The notes beneath the pieces are model-generated. The model had not been told where the DNA came from. It ran no database searches and was given only the letters and a program-made list of their open reading frames with translations. Positions 46,665 through 59,510 of a stretch of 64,000 nucleotides of DNA are shown one piece after another (within the stretch, counting starts at the first letter, position 1; each line of letters starts with the position of its first letter). Position numbers and translations under genes: made by a program. Source of the stretch: Gossypium raimondii (taxonomy: Eukaryota; Streptophyta; Magnoliopsida; Malvales; Malvaceae); contig NC_068569.1 in NCBI RefSeq assembly GCF_025698545.1, forward strand, positions 13,516,001 to 13,580,000, given 5' to 3'.

Positions 46665-49397
46665 TGTAATGACCCAAAATTTATGGGCATCGAAAAAGTG
46701 CAATATCGGGCCTCCTTCTTAATGAAATGAGTTCGTAAATAATTATTAGAAATATTTATGAGCCTAGTAGTGAGTTTAATTAAATTTTAATTAGGTGAAT
46801 TTAGATTAATTAAAGGTAATTAGGAAAAAAGACTGAATTGAATAAAGGGAAAAGTTGAATTATAGACTAAAACAAAATACAAAGGACCAAAATGGAAATT
46901 ATGCCATTTGTCCTAATTGATATTATTATGGCAAATGAATTGAAAAATCTAAGATTTTCTTAGATTTCACACATTGATTAAGTTATTATTATTTAATTGA
47001 TATTATATTATTATATTATGAAGTAAATTAAAATAAAGATAAATGTATGGTAATAAAATATACATGTGTAATAATTATATTTGTACAATTGTTATATATT
47101 TATTTAATTACTTTTTATTTCGTAAATAGATTTTATTATATTAAAATATTAAATTAATAAAAATAATTAAAATAAGGACAATTAGATGGTGATGATAATA
47201 GGCAAGTGTAAAATATATGTGTGTACAAATGTAATATAAATATTTGTTATTAAATAGATATTTATTATAAAAATTGTTATTATCATAACAATCATTAAAA
47301 GAATAAAGAAACTAAAAGAATAAAAGAAAGAAAAGAAGGAGAAAAGAAACAGAGAAGCATTCGAATAGGGAGAAAGAAAAGGGAAAGAAAAGAAAAAGGG
47401 GGAAATTCAGGTTTTAAAGCTTGGAGTTTAAATTGGTAAGTCAATTAAGTTCTTTTTACTTAATTTTGATGTTTCAAAAGCTTGAGAATCAAGTTTTATT
47501 GAAATTAAGTTGAGGTTTTGGAAGTTTTTAGGTTTTTGAACACAGTTCATGTTGAACAAAATAATGAATTAGGGGTTTAATTGAATGAATTTCAAGATAG
47601 AATTGAAAATGGGGATTGAATTGTAAAGTAAGTTATAAGTTTTACATGGTAGGGATTAAATTAAAAGAAGTTTAAAATTAGGGTTTTAATATGAACATTG
47701 AATAGTTAAGTTGAATATGGCAAGATATTAAGTAGAAATGAAGTATGAATTGAGTTAGAAAAGTAAACGAGTTAATTAGGATTAAATTGGAATTAAGGTA
47801 TAAATTGAAAAGAGATTCAGTTAATTATCGTAAATTAGTGTTGTAATTAATAATTTAAATTATTATTGTCGTAGCTAACAAAGAACCCGAGGCATCGGCA
47901 TCAAAAGGAAATGAGAAAGCTATCGAGGACTAAAACGAGAAATTCACGGTTTGTATTACTATAATTCAAACTACTATTTATTAAATGTTATATTTAAATT
48001 TATGTGTATGGTAAGTAAAATTTTAAGGTAGGTATCAATATTGAAATGAATGAAATTGAGATGAAGTATGATTATGTATGAATATTTTATAGTATATTGT
48101 TGGAAAGTGGAAAAATTGTATCGAACTGAATTGTACATTGAAAGTGAAATTGAAATTGAGAAAGAGATTTGAATACCCTATTAACTAGTCGGACTTAGTC
48201 GGATATAGTTGGCATGCCATAAGATTGGAATAGTACGGGAATTTATCGGCGTTGCCGATCAGGCACTATATGTGTCGTATTAGGCACCACGTGTGTCGTT
48301 CCAAGCACTTTATGTGTTGTATACTGCTTCTGATATATTGATTAGGTACTGAGTACCGTTTTAGGCATAATGTGCCGTACTGGTGTGTTAGGTTGGAATT
48401 CGTGTATCCGCCAAGGTCCGGATTTGTTAATAGGGTGAATAATCGAAATATGAGAATTGAATAAAATTGATTGATCATACGACTGAAAGTATAAGAAAGA
48501 AATTGTTGGTCGAATTGTGAGATTTGAAAGCATGAACCTAAGGTTCATGAATTGATCAAATTCAAGTTATTAATATATGATATTGTTGATGAATTATTAT
48601 ATATGAAATATGAAAATGAATGTAAATTAGTTCTTATGAGTTATAAATTTTACATGTTTAATGTTATATGATTAATATTTATAATTCATTAAAGTTATAT
48701 AGTTTAAAATATGGTAATACCACTAAGTATGAAATACTCAGCATACGACTGTTTCCTTGCGCAGGTCAGTAGAAATCAAAGGTCCCGGTTCAGCATCCAG
48801 ATCAATCCCGACTTCAGAGACAATTTGGTGATGTAACCTTTCTTTGGGTAAAAGTGACATGTACTTAGGTATTATATAAATTATGTACTTAAGTCTTGTA
48901 ACTTTGGTTGTACAATGATGTCTAATATGGATTATAAGTACGGAATAAAATAATATGGCATATTTGGTAAATGTGGCATGAAACTAAAATGGAAATAAAT
49001 GAAATTATTAGTTCAATTAAAAATTATTTATGAGTGATCAAATAGATAAATTGTTAAATTAATGTTGTAGGCATAATTAGGCATGTTTGAGTATGGAGAT
49101 GGATAGGTTGTTATATTGGTTGCAAATTGGTTCTGGTTTGAAATTGCAAGGAAAGTTAGTTAATTATAAAGGGGTTATATTGAGTTTTTTTTTTAAATAA
49201 ATTTTTGGAGCACTCGGACAAGTCTCGGTTCACTTCTAATACGTATTCTGGGCCTCGAAGGTCCATGAAAGGGACTAAATCATTAAATTATAATATGTAT
49301 GTTATTTATTTGTGAATTTAATCGTAAATTATCCGATATGTTCGGTAATGCCTCGTAACCCTAATCTGACGACAGTATGGGGTTAAGGGGTGTTATT
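46665..49397 (+). mobile_element. Element D: related solo-LTR-like element
   Basis: It starts TGTAATGACCCAAAATTTAT and ends GGTTAAGGGGTGTTATT, where the expected terminal CA appears mutated to TT. The flanks AGTTT (46660-46664) and AGTTC (49398-49402) match at 4 of 5 positions. It is 2,733 bp, the size of A, B and C, and the start and end words are shared, but the middle is diverged. It has no coding sequence. The right boundary could be off by a few bases. Confidence 0.68.
48246..48376 (+). repeat. Hairpin series in element D
   Basis: A run of short inverted repeats, each of different sequence: TCGGC-GTT-GCCGA (48246-48258), GGTAC-TGA-GTACC (48345-48357) and GGCATAATGTGCC (48364-48376), with weaker ones between (CACTATATGTG, CACCACGTGTG). 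The position matches the arrays of A, B and C, but the units are shorter and less regular. Confidence 0.6.
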
Positions 49398-49402
49398 AGT
49401 TC

Positions 49403-50397
49403 AATCACCAAAATGTAAACTTACTCATAGTTTAGATAGTTTAGTGACTAATGGTGTAATTTACTCTATTATTAATTATTTGTAACTATATATTTTTTGT
49501 AAGTACTAGGACGAAACCATGCATGATTATGATGAGTCATTTTCTTTACATATTGATTTCTCAAAGATGAAAGTGCCAATTATTGGAAATTAATGGATGA
49601 ATAATTGCTACAAATTATTTTTTAGATTATGATGTACTTGAACATCGGTGATATTTAGAATTATAATTGAAAGAGTTAATTCAAAGAAAAGTTGTACTTT
49701 TTTTGATGAATCAAGAGGTACATATAATCAAGCTTTACTTGCACATATGAGATCAATATGCATATGATAGCCTTAGCTACGACATCTAATGTAATTGGAA
49801 CAATATTGCTTGAGAGATGAATAACATATTGACAAATTGTTTTGCCATTAAATCTAAAGAAATAGAGTTTTGTGATATACGTAAATAGGATGTAACTGTA
49901 GAATTATTGTGAGGGCATATCTACTTGTTGGGAATTAACCTGAATAAACAACGAAAAAGAAGGAATAGTGAAAATTGGGCACACAAATTTACGTGGAAAA
50001 ACTCCTCCAATCAAGAGGATAAAAAACCACGGGTAAATGAGACTTCGCTAATGGGCAAATATTCGAAGAGTACAAGATAAAGAAATTTAAAACCCTGAAT
50101 ACAAAGCTCTCTCGCTAAAGCTCTCTCTTGATCTTCTCTATAGGGTTACTAAATGCCCCCTTTATAGACTAAAATTCGTGGGCTAATATGATTAAAATAT
50201 CCCTAAAGTCATTAGAGTTCGACTGGGAAAACATAGCAAAGTTTCACTAGGAGAAGAAACTCGATTTTGTAAGGAATACGTCGCGTCATCGTATCTCGCC
50301 TTGTCGTGATGTCGTCCTTCACTTCACTGCGATGTCGTGGACTTCCTCATAGTGATGTCAAACCTGTTTGACTTTGGTTTGACCTAAAAATACGAGA
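49403..50397. other. Decayed retroelement-like DNA around the E1 insertion
   Basis: The stretch 49510-49760 has words that recall the start of Copia-type gag reading frames (for example AAAGTGCCAATTATTGG), with many stops. The stretch 49930-50397 (TTGGGAATTAACC, ACGTGGAAAAACTCCTCC, then a CTCT-rich and TATAG region) resembles a Copia-type LTR. It continues as CACTTCACACTACTC after E1 at 59624. The assignment rests on memory of typical LTRs. Confidence 0.4.
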
Positions 50398-50416
50398 CAC
50401 ACTGTAACACCCTTTA

Positions 50417-53117
50417 TGTAACACCCCTTACCCGTATCCAACACCGGAATAAGGTACGAGGCATTACCAAAACACATACACTTGTAAACGTATTTAACCG
50501 AGTTATAAAATTTCATCTAAATAAAAACTTTCAAAATAATTAACATGTTTCTATAACTTTTCACAATATATCCTCAAAATATTATAATCATAATAATTAG
50601 GGCCTACGAGACCCGGTACATACTCATACAATTCAATGCTTCATTTCCATTTCATTTAATTCGCAATTTCTCATGCTCACAATTTAGATCATATCACTAG
50701 CAATTTCCATTTAATTCACGTACAATTCAATGTCACTAAGTTTAACACTAATACGTATTTACCATTTAACTCAACGTTTATCGATTATATCATTCAATAA
50801 CACATTTATGAAATTCTTAATTTTGCAATGAAAATATCACTTTAGCTTAAATAACAACATCATCCTGGTATAAATACACTACCACTTATTCATTTACTTT
50901 AATTCATTTGGGCCCATTTGTCACTTACCATCCTTAATCAAATTAGGGAACGATTACGGAAAATTGAGTACTTCACTTTCACTTTGACATATGACCTCTT
51001 ATCACTTGTCCTTGATCAGATAAGTGTAGCTAGGCTACCACTTATCACTTTGCCACTTGATCAGATAAGTGTAGCTGAAGCTACCACTTATCACTTTATC
51101 ACTTGATCAGATAAGTGTAGCCACTTATCACTTTGTCTCTTGATCAGATAAGTGTAACCACTTATCACTTTGTTTCTTGATCAGATAAGTGTAGCCACTT
51201 ATCACTTTGTCTCTTGATCAGATAAGTGTAGCTAAAGCTACCACTTATCACTTTGTCTCTTGATCAGATAAGTTTAGCACTTATCACTTTGTCACTTGAT
51301 CAGATAAGTGTAACCACTTATCACTTTGTCACTTGATCAGATAAGTGTAGCTAAAACTACCACTTATCACTTTGTCACTTGATCAGAAGTACTCAAATCC
51401 GGCGTTCCACTTAATTTGATCATTTATTCGATTTTCACATTTTTATTTTATTCTCATTTCAACAATAAATACATTTCATCATACATTGTATAATTCATGA
51501 AATTAACATTTAATCATTAAATTTCAGCCATATGAACTTACTATTTCATTATCTTCCACACTTGTTTCCTATGCACATTACACAAGATATAAACATATCA
51601 TTCAACCATAGTTGCAAGCTAGTGTATTGAAACATAACTCTTTTTGGAACTAATCACATGATAAACCATTCATGACATTATTTCATGCCAAATCATATAC
51701 CGAATATACCATACACACATGCTATGAAACTTTATTTTCACACATGAGCTTAAACCATGTCCAATAATGCACAAATTTAAGCATCATTTCTATTTCATCA
51801 TCTATCAATTATAATCAAACATATGACCAATTATACACAAATCATTCATATATTTCTCAATTTTCCTCCTCCTCCTCTCCATTCCACATCCTTAATGTGT
51901 ATAACACACTTAAACAACATTAACCATAATTTCAATATTCACTAACATGTATATTCAAAGCTGTTTATCCGAGTCAGAGTCACTAAATTATTTTTACCCA
52001 GAGCTACAGAGCTCCAAATTAAGATCCGTTAATTTTTCCTGAAACTAGACTCACATATATTCATAGCATAAAATTTTCAGAATTTTTGGTTGAGCCAAAT
52101 AATACAGTTTATTCTTTAAAGTTTCCCCTGTTTCGCTGTCTGACAGTTTCAACCACTCTTCACTAAAATTTAATTATCTCATTGTACAGAATTCAGATGA
52201 TGTTTTCGTTTGTTTCTTCTAAAAATAGACTCATTAAGGATTATAACCATATAAATTATAACTCATAATCATTTTTTTTACAATTTTTAATGATTTTCCA
52301 AAGTCAGAACAGGGGAACCCGAATTCATTCTGACCTTGTCTCACAAAATCTATTATATCTCATGATTTACAATTCCATTGCTCACATCGTTTCTTTTATA
52401 AAAACTAGACTCAATAAGCTTTAGTTTCATATTTTATTCATCCTCTAATTCAATCTCTACAATTTTGGTGATTTTTCAAAGTTACACTACTGCTGCTGTC
52501 CAAAACTGCTTTAGTGCAAAATGTTGATTTCCATTTTGCCCCAAATTTCACAGATTTATACAATTCGGTCCTTTCTCAATTAACCCCTCAATTAATCTAA
52601 TTTTCTCTATTATTACTTTACTAGGCATTATAAGTTGTTACACAACTATTGAAATTCAGAATTTCCACATATAACTCTATCTTCAAACTCTTTTACTATT
52701 AGGTCCCAAACATTCACTTTCTATTCAATTCTTTCAATAAAATCAGCATATGAACAATTTAAAGCTCTAATTTCATGATAAATCATCATATACTTCCAGC
52801 ACATATTCATATCAACTTTCAACTTCTTTCATAAAATCAAAAACTAATGAATTTAACAAGTGGGCCTAGTTGTAAAAGTCATAAAAAATACAAAAATTTC
52901 AAGAAATAGTCAAGAATTGAACTTACTTGTAATAAAAATATGAAGAACCAGCTTGAAGAAGCCCTTCCATGGTGTTTTAGCTGATGAGAATTCAGAAAAA
53001 AATGAAGAGAAATCTAGATAATTCCACTTTGGTCCTAACTTTATTAAGCAAATTTTGCAATATTCCAATTTTACCCTTAATTCTCTTTACTTTCTGCTGG
53101 TTTCATGCCCCTGCCCA
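50417..53117 (-). mobile_element. Element E2: LTR-like copy, truncated on the right
   Basis: It starts TGTAACACCCCTTACCCGTA, as E4 does, and stays closely similar to E4 up to about GGTTTCATGCCCCTGCC. It then stops abruptly where E4 continues for about 500 more bases. It carries a hairpin array at 51013-51387. E3 follows at once in the same orientation. Confidence 0.78.
51013..51387 (-). repeat. Palindromic tandem array in E2
   Basis: Nine units of about 38-45 bases. Each joins a TGATCA palindrome to an inverted repeat: GATAAGTG at the left, CACTTATC at the right, with TAGC and GCTA inner arms in the long units and a TAGC or TAAC loop in the short ones. Confidence 0.92.
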
Positions 53118-55188
53118 CTTTACCCGTATTCCACATCAGAATAGGGTACGAGGCATTACCAGAACACATACACTTGTAAATGTATTTAACCGAGTTATAA
53201 AACTTCATCTAAATTAAAACTTTCAAATTTTATAATTCTTCATAATATATCCTCAAAATATTATATTCATAATAAATGGGACCTACGAGACCCGATACAT
53301 ATTCATGCAATTCACAAGTCTTAATAATTCAATGATTTATTTCCATTTCATTCAATTCCCTAATTTCTCATGTTCACAATTTAAATCATTAAGTTCAATA
53401 CTAATACGTATTTATCATTTAACTCAACGTTTATTGATTATACCATTCATTAACACATTTATGAAATTCTCAATTTTTGCAATGAAAATATCACTTTAGC
53501 TTATATAACAACATCAATTCAACTCATCATCCTCGTATAAATTCACTACCACTTATCCATTTACTAGAATTCTTTTGGGCCCATTTGTCACTTACCATCC
53601 TTAATCAAATTAGGGAACGGTTACGAAAAATTGAGTACTTCACTTCCACTTTGCCATAGTATAACTATGGTCTTACGTATGATCACTTATCACTTGTCAC
53701 TGATCAGATAAGTGTAGCCAAAGCTACCACTTATCACTTGTCACTGATCAGATAACTGTAGCCAAAGCTACCACCTATCACTTGTCACTTGTCACTGATC
53801 AGATAAGTGCAGCTAAAGCTACCACTTATCACTTGTCACTGATCAGAAGTACTCAAATCTGACGTTCTATTCAAATTGATCATTTATTTGGTTTTCACAT
53901 TGTTATTTTATTTTCAATCCATCAATAAATATATATATATCATCATACACTATATAATTCATGAAATTAACATTTAATCGTTAAATTTTAGCCATATGAA
54001 CTTACTATTTCATTATCTTTCCATACTCGTTTCCTATTCACATCACACAAGGTATAAACATATCATTCAACCATAGTCACAAGCTAGTGTATTTAAACAT
54101 AACTCTTTTTGGAACTAACCACATGATAAACCATTTCACTAGAGATTACATGATCACAACTAAATAAGTTACTATTTCAACCACTACTTGGCCAAAGCCT
54201 AAGCATGTACGCTAAATATGTTAGCCAAATACACATATAGCATAAACATTATAAGCATGGATGAACACAACATTTATTCATGTATCACACTTACCAACAA
54301 GTGTTAATTCATAAATCATTCATGACATTACTTCATGCCAAATCATAGACCGAATATACCATACACACATTCTATGAAACTTTATTTTCACACATGAGCT
54401 TAGACCATGACCAATAATGCACAAATATAAGCATCATTTCTATTTCATCGTTTATCAATTATAATCAAGCATATGACCAATTATACACAAATCATTCATA
54501 TATTTCTCAATTTTCCTCCTTCTCCTCTCCATTCCACATTCTTAATGTGTATAACACATTTAAACAACATTATCCATACTATCACTATTTTTCCTGTATG
54601 TAAATTCAAGCTGTCTGTCTGAGTTAGAGTCACTAATTTATTTATATCTCGAGCTACGGAGCTCCAAATTAAGATCTGTTAATTTTTCATAAAACTAAAC
54701 TCACATATATTCTTACCATAAAATTTTCAGAATTTTTGGTTCAGGCAATAAGTACAGTTTATTCTTTAAAGTTTCCCCTGTTTTACTGTTCAATAGTTCT
54801 AACTCCTCTTCACTAAAAATTAATTATCTTTTTGTATAGAATTTGGATGATGTCCTCATTTGTTTATATTTAAAATAGACTCATTAAGGATTTTAAATAT
54901 ATAAATTATAACCCATAATTATTTTTATACAAAATTTAATGATTTTTCCAAGTCAGAACAGGGGAACCTGAATTCATTCTGACCTTATCTAACAAAATTC
55001 ATTATATCTCATGATTTACTATTCCATTACTTACACCGTTTCTTCTATGAGAAACTAGACTAAATAACATTTAATTTCATATTTTTTTCATCCTCTAATT
55101 CAATTTACAAGATTTATGGTGATTTTTCAAAGTTAACCTACTGCTGCTGTCCAAAACTGTTTTTGTGCAAGATGTTGATAATCAAATT
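53118..55188 (-). mobile_element. Element E3: LTR-like copy, truncated at both ends
   Basis: Similarity to E2 and E4 begins at TTACCCGTATTCCACATCAG, so the first 10-12 bases (TGTAACACCC...) are missing. It ends in GATGTTGATAATCAAA, where E4 runs on for about 1 kb. It carries a three-unit array at 53703-53846. Confidence 0.75.
53660..53847 (-). repeat. Palindromic array and single ancestral-type hairpin in E3
   Basis: The left end has CCATAGTATAACTATGG followed by TCTTACGTATG, the reverse of the GTAAGACCAT-type unit of elements A-C. Then come three GATAAGTG/CACTTATC units. Unit 2 has changes in both arms (GATAACTG and CACCTATC) that do not pair, so it is decaying. Confidence 0.85.
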
Positions 55189-56067
55189 TATAACACCCTC
55201 CTTTCCTTTCTCTACAATATTTTCTATCAATTCCTCTTGTTTCCCTTCACTAACATATTAAGAACATAGAACCTTATATAATAAAACCCTACATTAACAT
55301 CAATTTCATACTTTTTCAATAATATCAAACTTAAAAATATATTGAAACCTTGATGTTTTTACCTTGCTCTATTGATTTCAATCTTTAACTTGATTTTCTC
55401 TCTCCTCCAGCTTCTATTTCTCGAATCTAACTTGATATTCTAGCTCCCTATAGTATCCTTAACATTTTTCTCTCTTGGTAGCTATGGAAAATCTTTTAAT
55501 TTCTAGGTGAAAATGGTAAATTTTTAGTGGAAAGACCAAATTGTAAAGAAAGCAAAACTTTCTTTCTTCCCTTGTCTTCTAACGTGAAATGTATGGGAAA
55601 GGAAGATGATTCTTCATCTTTTCTTCCACATATATATATACTAAATAAAATAATAATAAAATGATAAAATGTCATTTAAAAATCAAATTAAAATATTAAT
55701 AAACTAATATTTATTTATTTATTTAATCTAAAATATCTTCAACGTCATCATTATTTTCTAGATTTCTTTTCTTCTAATTGACCATTTTTCCTTTAGATCC
55801 TTTAAAATTCCATACTTGAGTCATCACTTAATTTGGTAAAATTACGATTTAGTCCCTCATAATTCTTCATCTATTCAATTTGGTCCCAATTCATCCATTT
55901 TCCTTAGTTTCTAGATTATTCCACCCTTAAAATATTTACACTATTGGTCCTTCAACTTTTTCATATTTACACTTTAACCCCTCAAATTTTGAGTATTTAC
56001 TATTGGATAATAAAACTTTGCTCAATTTTGCAATTTAATCCTTTCTTTAATTAATATGTCATAATAT
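55189..56067 (-). other. Remaining body of element E1
   Basis: AT-rich LTR-like sequence starting TATAACACCCTCCTTTCC. It includes AATTTGGTCCC and TTTAATCC words common in this repeat group, and no coding frame. E4 interrupts it at 56068. Confidence 0.5.
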
Positions 56068-59000
56068 TGTAACACCCCTTACCCGTATCCAACACCGAAA
56101 TAGGGTACGAGGCATTACCAAAACACATACACTTGTAAACGTATTTAACCGAGTTATAAAATTTCATCTAAATTAAAACTTTCAAAATAATTAACATGCT
56201 TCTATAACTTTTCACAATATATCCTCAAAATATTATAATCATAATAATTAGGGCCTACGAGACCCGATACATACTCATGCAATTCAATGTTTCATTTCCA
56301 TTTCATTCAATTCGCAACTTCTCATGCTCACAATTTAAATCAATTCACTAGCAATTTCCATTTAATTCACGTACAATTCAATGACATTAAGTTCAACACT
56401 AATACGTATTTACCATTTAACTCAACGTTTATCGATTATACCATTCAATAACACATTTATGAAATTCTCAATTTTGCAATGAAAATATCACTTTAGCTTA
56501 AATAACAACATCATCCTGGTATAAATACACTACCACTTATCCATTTACTTTAATTCATTTGGGCCCATTTGTCACTTACCATCCTTAATCAAATTAGGGA
56601 ACGGTTACGGAAAATTGAGTACTTCACTTTGACTTTGCCATAGTATAACTGTGGTCTTACGTATGATCACTTATCACTTGTCCCTGATCAGATAAGTGTA
56701 GCTAAGGCTACCACTTATCACTTTGTCACTTGATCAGATAAGTGTAGCTAAGGCTACCACTTATCACTTTGTCACTTGATCAGATAAGTGTAGCTAAAGC
56801 TACCACTTATCACTTTGTCACTTGATCAGATAAGTGTAGCTAAAGCTAACACTTATCACTTTGTCACTTGATCAGATAAGTGTAGCACTTATCACTTTTT
56901 CACTTGATCAGATAAGTGTAGCTAAAGCTACTACTTATCACTTTGTCTCTTGATCAGATAAGTGTAGTACTTATCACTTTGTCACTTGATCAGATAAGTG
57001 TAGCTAAAGCTACCACTTATCACTTTGTCTCTTGATCAGATAAGTGTAGCACTTATCACTTTGTCACTTGATCAGATAAGTGTAGCTAAAGCTACCACTT
57101 ATCACTCTATCTCTTGATCAGAAGTACTCAAATCCGGCATTCCGCTTAATTTGATCATTTGTTCGATTTTCACATTTTTATTTTACTCTCATTTTAACAC
57201 TAAATACATTTCATCATACATTATATAATTCATGAAATTAACATTTAACCATTAAATTTCAGCCATATGAACTTACTATTTCATTAACTTTCCACACTTG
57301 TTTCTATGCACATCACACAAGATATAAGCATATCATTCAACCATAGTTGCAAGCTAGTGTATTTAAACATAACTCTTTTTGGAGCTAACCACACGATAAA
57401 CCATTTAAATGCATAACTTATAAATTTAACGTGGCATAATCTAGCCACTACTTGGCCAAAGCCTAAGCATATACACCAAATATGTTAGCCAAATACACAT
57501 ATAGCATAAGCATTATAAGCATGGATGAGCACAACATTTATTCATGTATCAGGCTTACCAACATGTGTTAATTCATAAACCATTCATGACATTATTTCAT
57601 GCCAAATCATATACCGAATATATCATACACACATACTATGAAACTTTATTTTCACACATGAGCTTAAACCATGACCAATAATGCACAAATATAAGCATAA
57701 TTTCTATTTCATCGTTTATCAATTATAATCAAGCATATGACCAATTATACACAAATCATTCATATATTTCCCAATTTTCCTCCTCCTCCTCTCCATTCCA
57801 CATCCTTAATGTGTATAACACACTTAAACAACATTAGCTATAATTTCACTATTCACTCACATGTATATTCAAAGCTATTTATCCGAGTCAGAGTCACTAA
57901 ATTATTTTTATCCGGAGCTACAGTGCTCCAAATTAAGATCCGTTAATTTTCCCTGAAACTAGACTCATATACCTTCTTACCATAAAATTTTCAAAATTTT
58001 TGGTTCAATCAAATAGTACAGTTTATTCTTTAAAATTTCCTCTGTTTCGCTGTCTGACAGTTCCGACCACTCTTTACTAAAAATGAATTATCTAATTGTA
58101 CAGAATTTGGATGATGTTTCCGTTTATTTCCTTTGAAAATATACTTATTAAGGATTCTAAGCATATAAATTATAACTCATAATTATTTTTATTCAATTTT
58201 TGATGATTTTTCAAAGTCAGAACAGGGGAACCCCAAATCATTCTGACATTGTCTCACAAAATTTATTATATCTCATGATTTACAATTCCATTGCTTAACC
58301 TTTTCTTTTATGAGAAACTAGACTCAATAAGTTTTAATTTCATATTTTATTCACCCTCTAATTAAATTCCCATAATTTTTGGTTATTTTTCAAAGTTATA
58401 CTACTGCTGCTGTCCAAAACTGCTTTAGTGAAAAATGTTGATTTCCATTTTGCCCCAATTTTCACAGTTTATGCAATTCGGTCCTTTCTCAATTAACCCC
58501 TCAATTAATCTAATTTTCTCAATTAATACTTTACCTAGACATTATAAGTTGTCTCACAACTATTGAAATTCAGAATTTTCACATATAACTCTATCTTCAA
58601 ACTCTTTTACTATTAGGTTCCAAACATTCACTTTCTATTCAATTCTTTCAATAAAATCAGCATATGAACAATTTAAAGCTTTAATTCCATGATAAATCAT
58701 CATATACTTCTAGCACATATTCATAGAAACTTTCAACTTCTTTCATAGAATCAAAAACTAATGAATTCAACAAGTGGGCCTAGTTGTAAAAGTCACAAAA
58801 ACACCAAAATTTCAAGAAATAATCAAGAATTGAACTTACCTGCAGTAAAAATAGGAAGAACCAGCTTAAGGAAACCCTTCTATGGTGTTTTTTGCTGATG
58901 AGAATGCAGAAAAATAAAGAGAAATCTAGATAATTCCACTTTGGTCCTAACTTTATTAAGTAAATTTTGCAATATTCCAATTTTGCCCTTAATTCTCCTT

Positions 59001-59510
59001 TCTCTGTTGCTGATTTCATGCCTTTGCTGTCCAGCCCAAATAGACCTTGGGTCTATTTGCCTTTGAAGCCCTCTTCCTTTTATCATTTAAGCTAGTTAAT
59101 CATTTCCCATAATTTTGCATTTGTTACAATTTAGTCCTTTTTGTTCAATTAATTATCGGAACTTTAAAATTTCTTAACGAAACTTTAATACTAACTTTTT
59201 AACACTCCATAAATATTTATATTTATGGCTTGATTTAAAATCTCCGAGGTCTCGATACCCTGTTTTTTTATTCTAATTATTTTAATATTTATTTCTAGTG
59301 CACTATTCACTATTTCAAAAATTTTCCTAACTTCACATTTAACTTATACTCACTAAATTAATAATATTTTCTACTCATTTTTCGAATTTAGTGATCTCGA
59401 ATCACCGTTCCGACACCTCTGAAAATTCAGGCCATTACGTTTTTTTTTCCTTGTCGGATTTGTCGTCCAAAAACCACAGTTCCATCTAGACCCAAAATCG
59501 GGCTGTTACA
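56068..59510 (-). mobile_element. Element E4: complete LTR-like copy inserted in E1
   Basis: A 3,443-bp element from TGTAACACCCCTTACCCG to AAAATCGGGCTGTTACA. It is flanked by a perfect 5-bp duplication, AATAT (56063-56067 and 59511-59515). Read on the minus strand its start carries two successive family-type openings: TGTAACAGCCCGATTTTGGG and, about 70 bases later, CGTAATGGCCTGAATTTTCA. It has no coding sequence and carries the longest hairpin array. Confidence 0.88.
56635..57124 (-). repeat. Palindromic tandem array in E4
   Basis: One ancestral-type hairpin (CCATAGTATAACTGTGG, then TCTTACGTATG) is followed by ten units of 36-46 bases with TGATCA and GATAAGTG...CACTTATC arms. Long units include TAGCTAAAGCTA or TAGCTAAGGCTA in the centre; short units have TAG-CACTTATC. 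Confidence 0.92.

Noticed and set aside
48266..48548. Two overlapping minus-strand frames of about 70 codons in element D
   Set aside because: They fall in the hairpin region of a non-coding LTR-like element and resemble no protein family.
39913..57124. The regular short repeats as a CRISPR-like array
   Set aside because: This is plant nuclear DNA. The units lack unique equal-length spacers, and they sit inside transposable elements.
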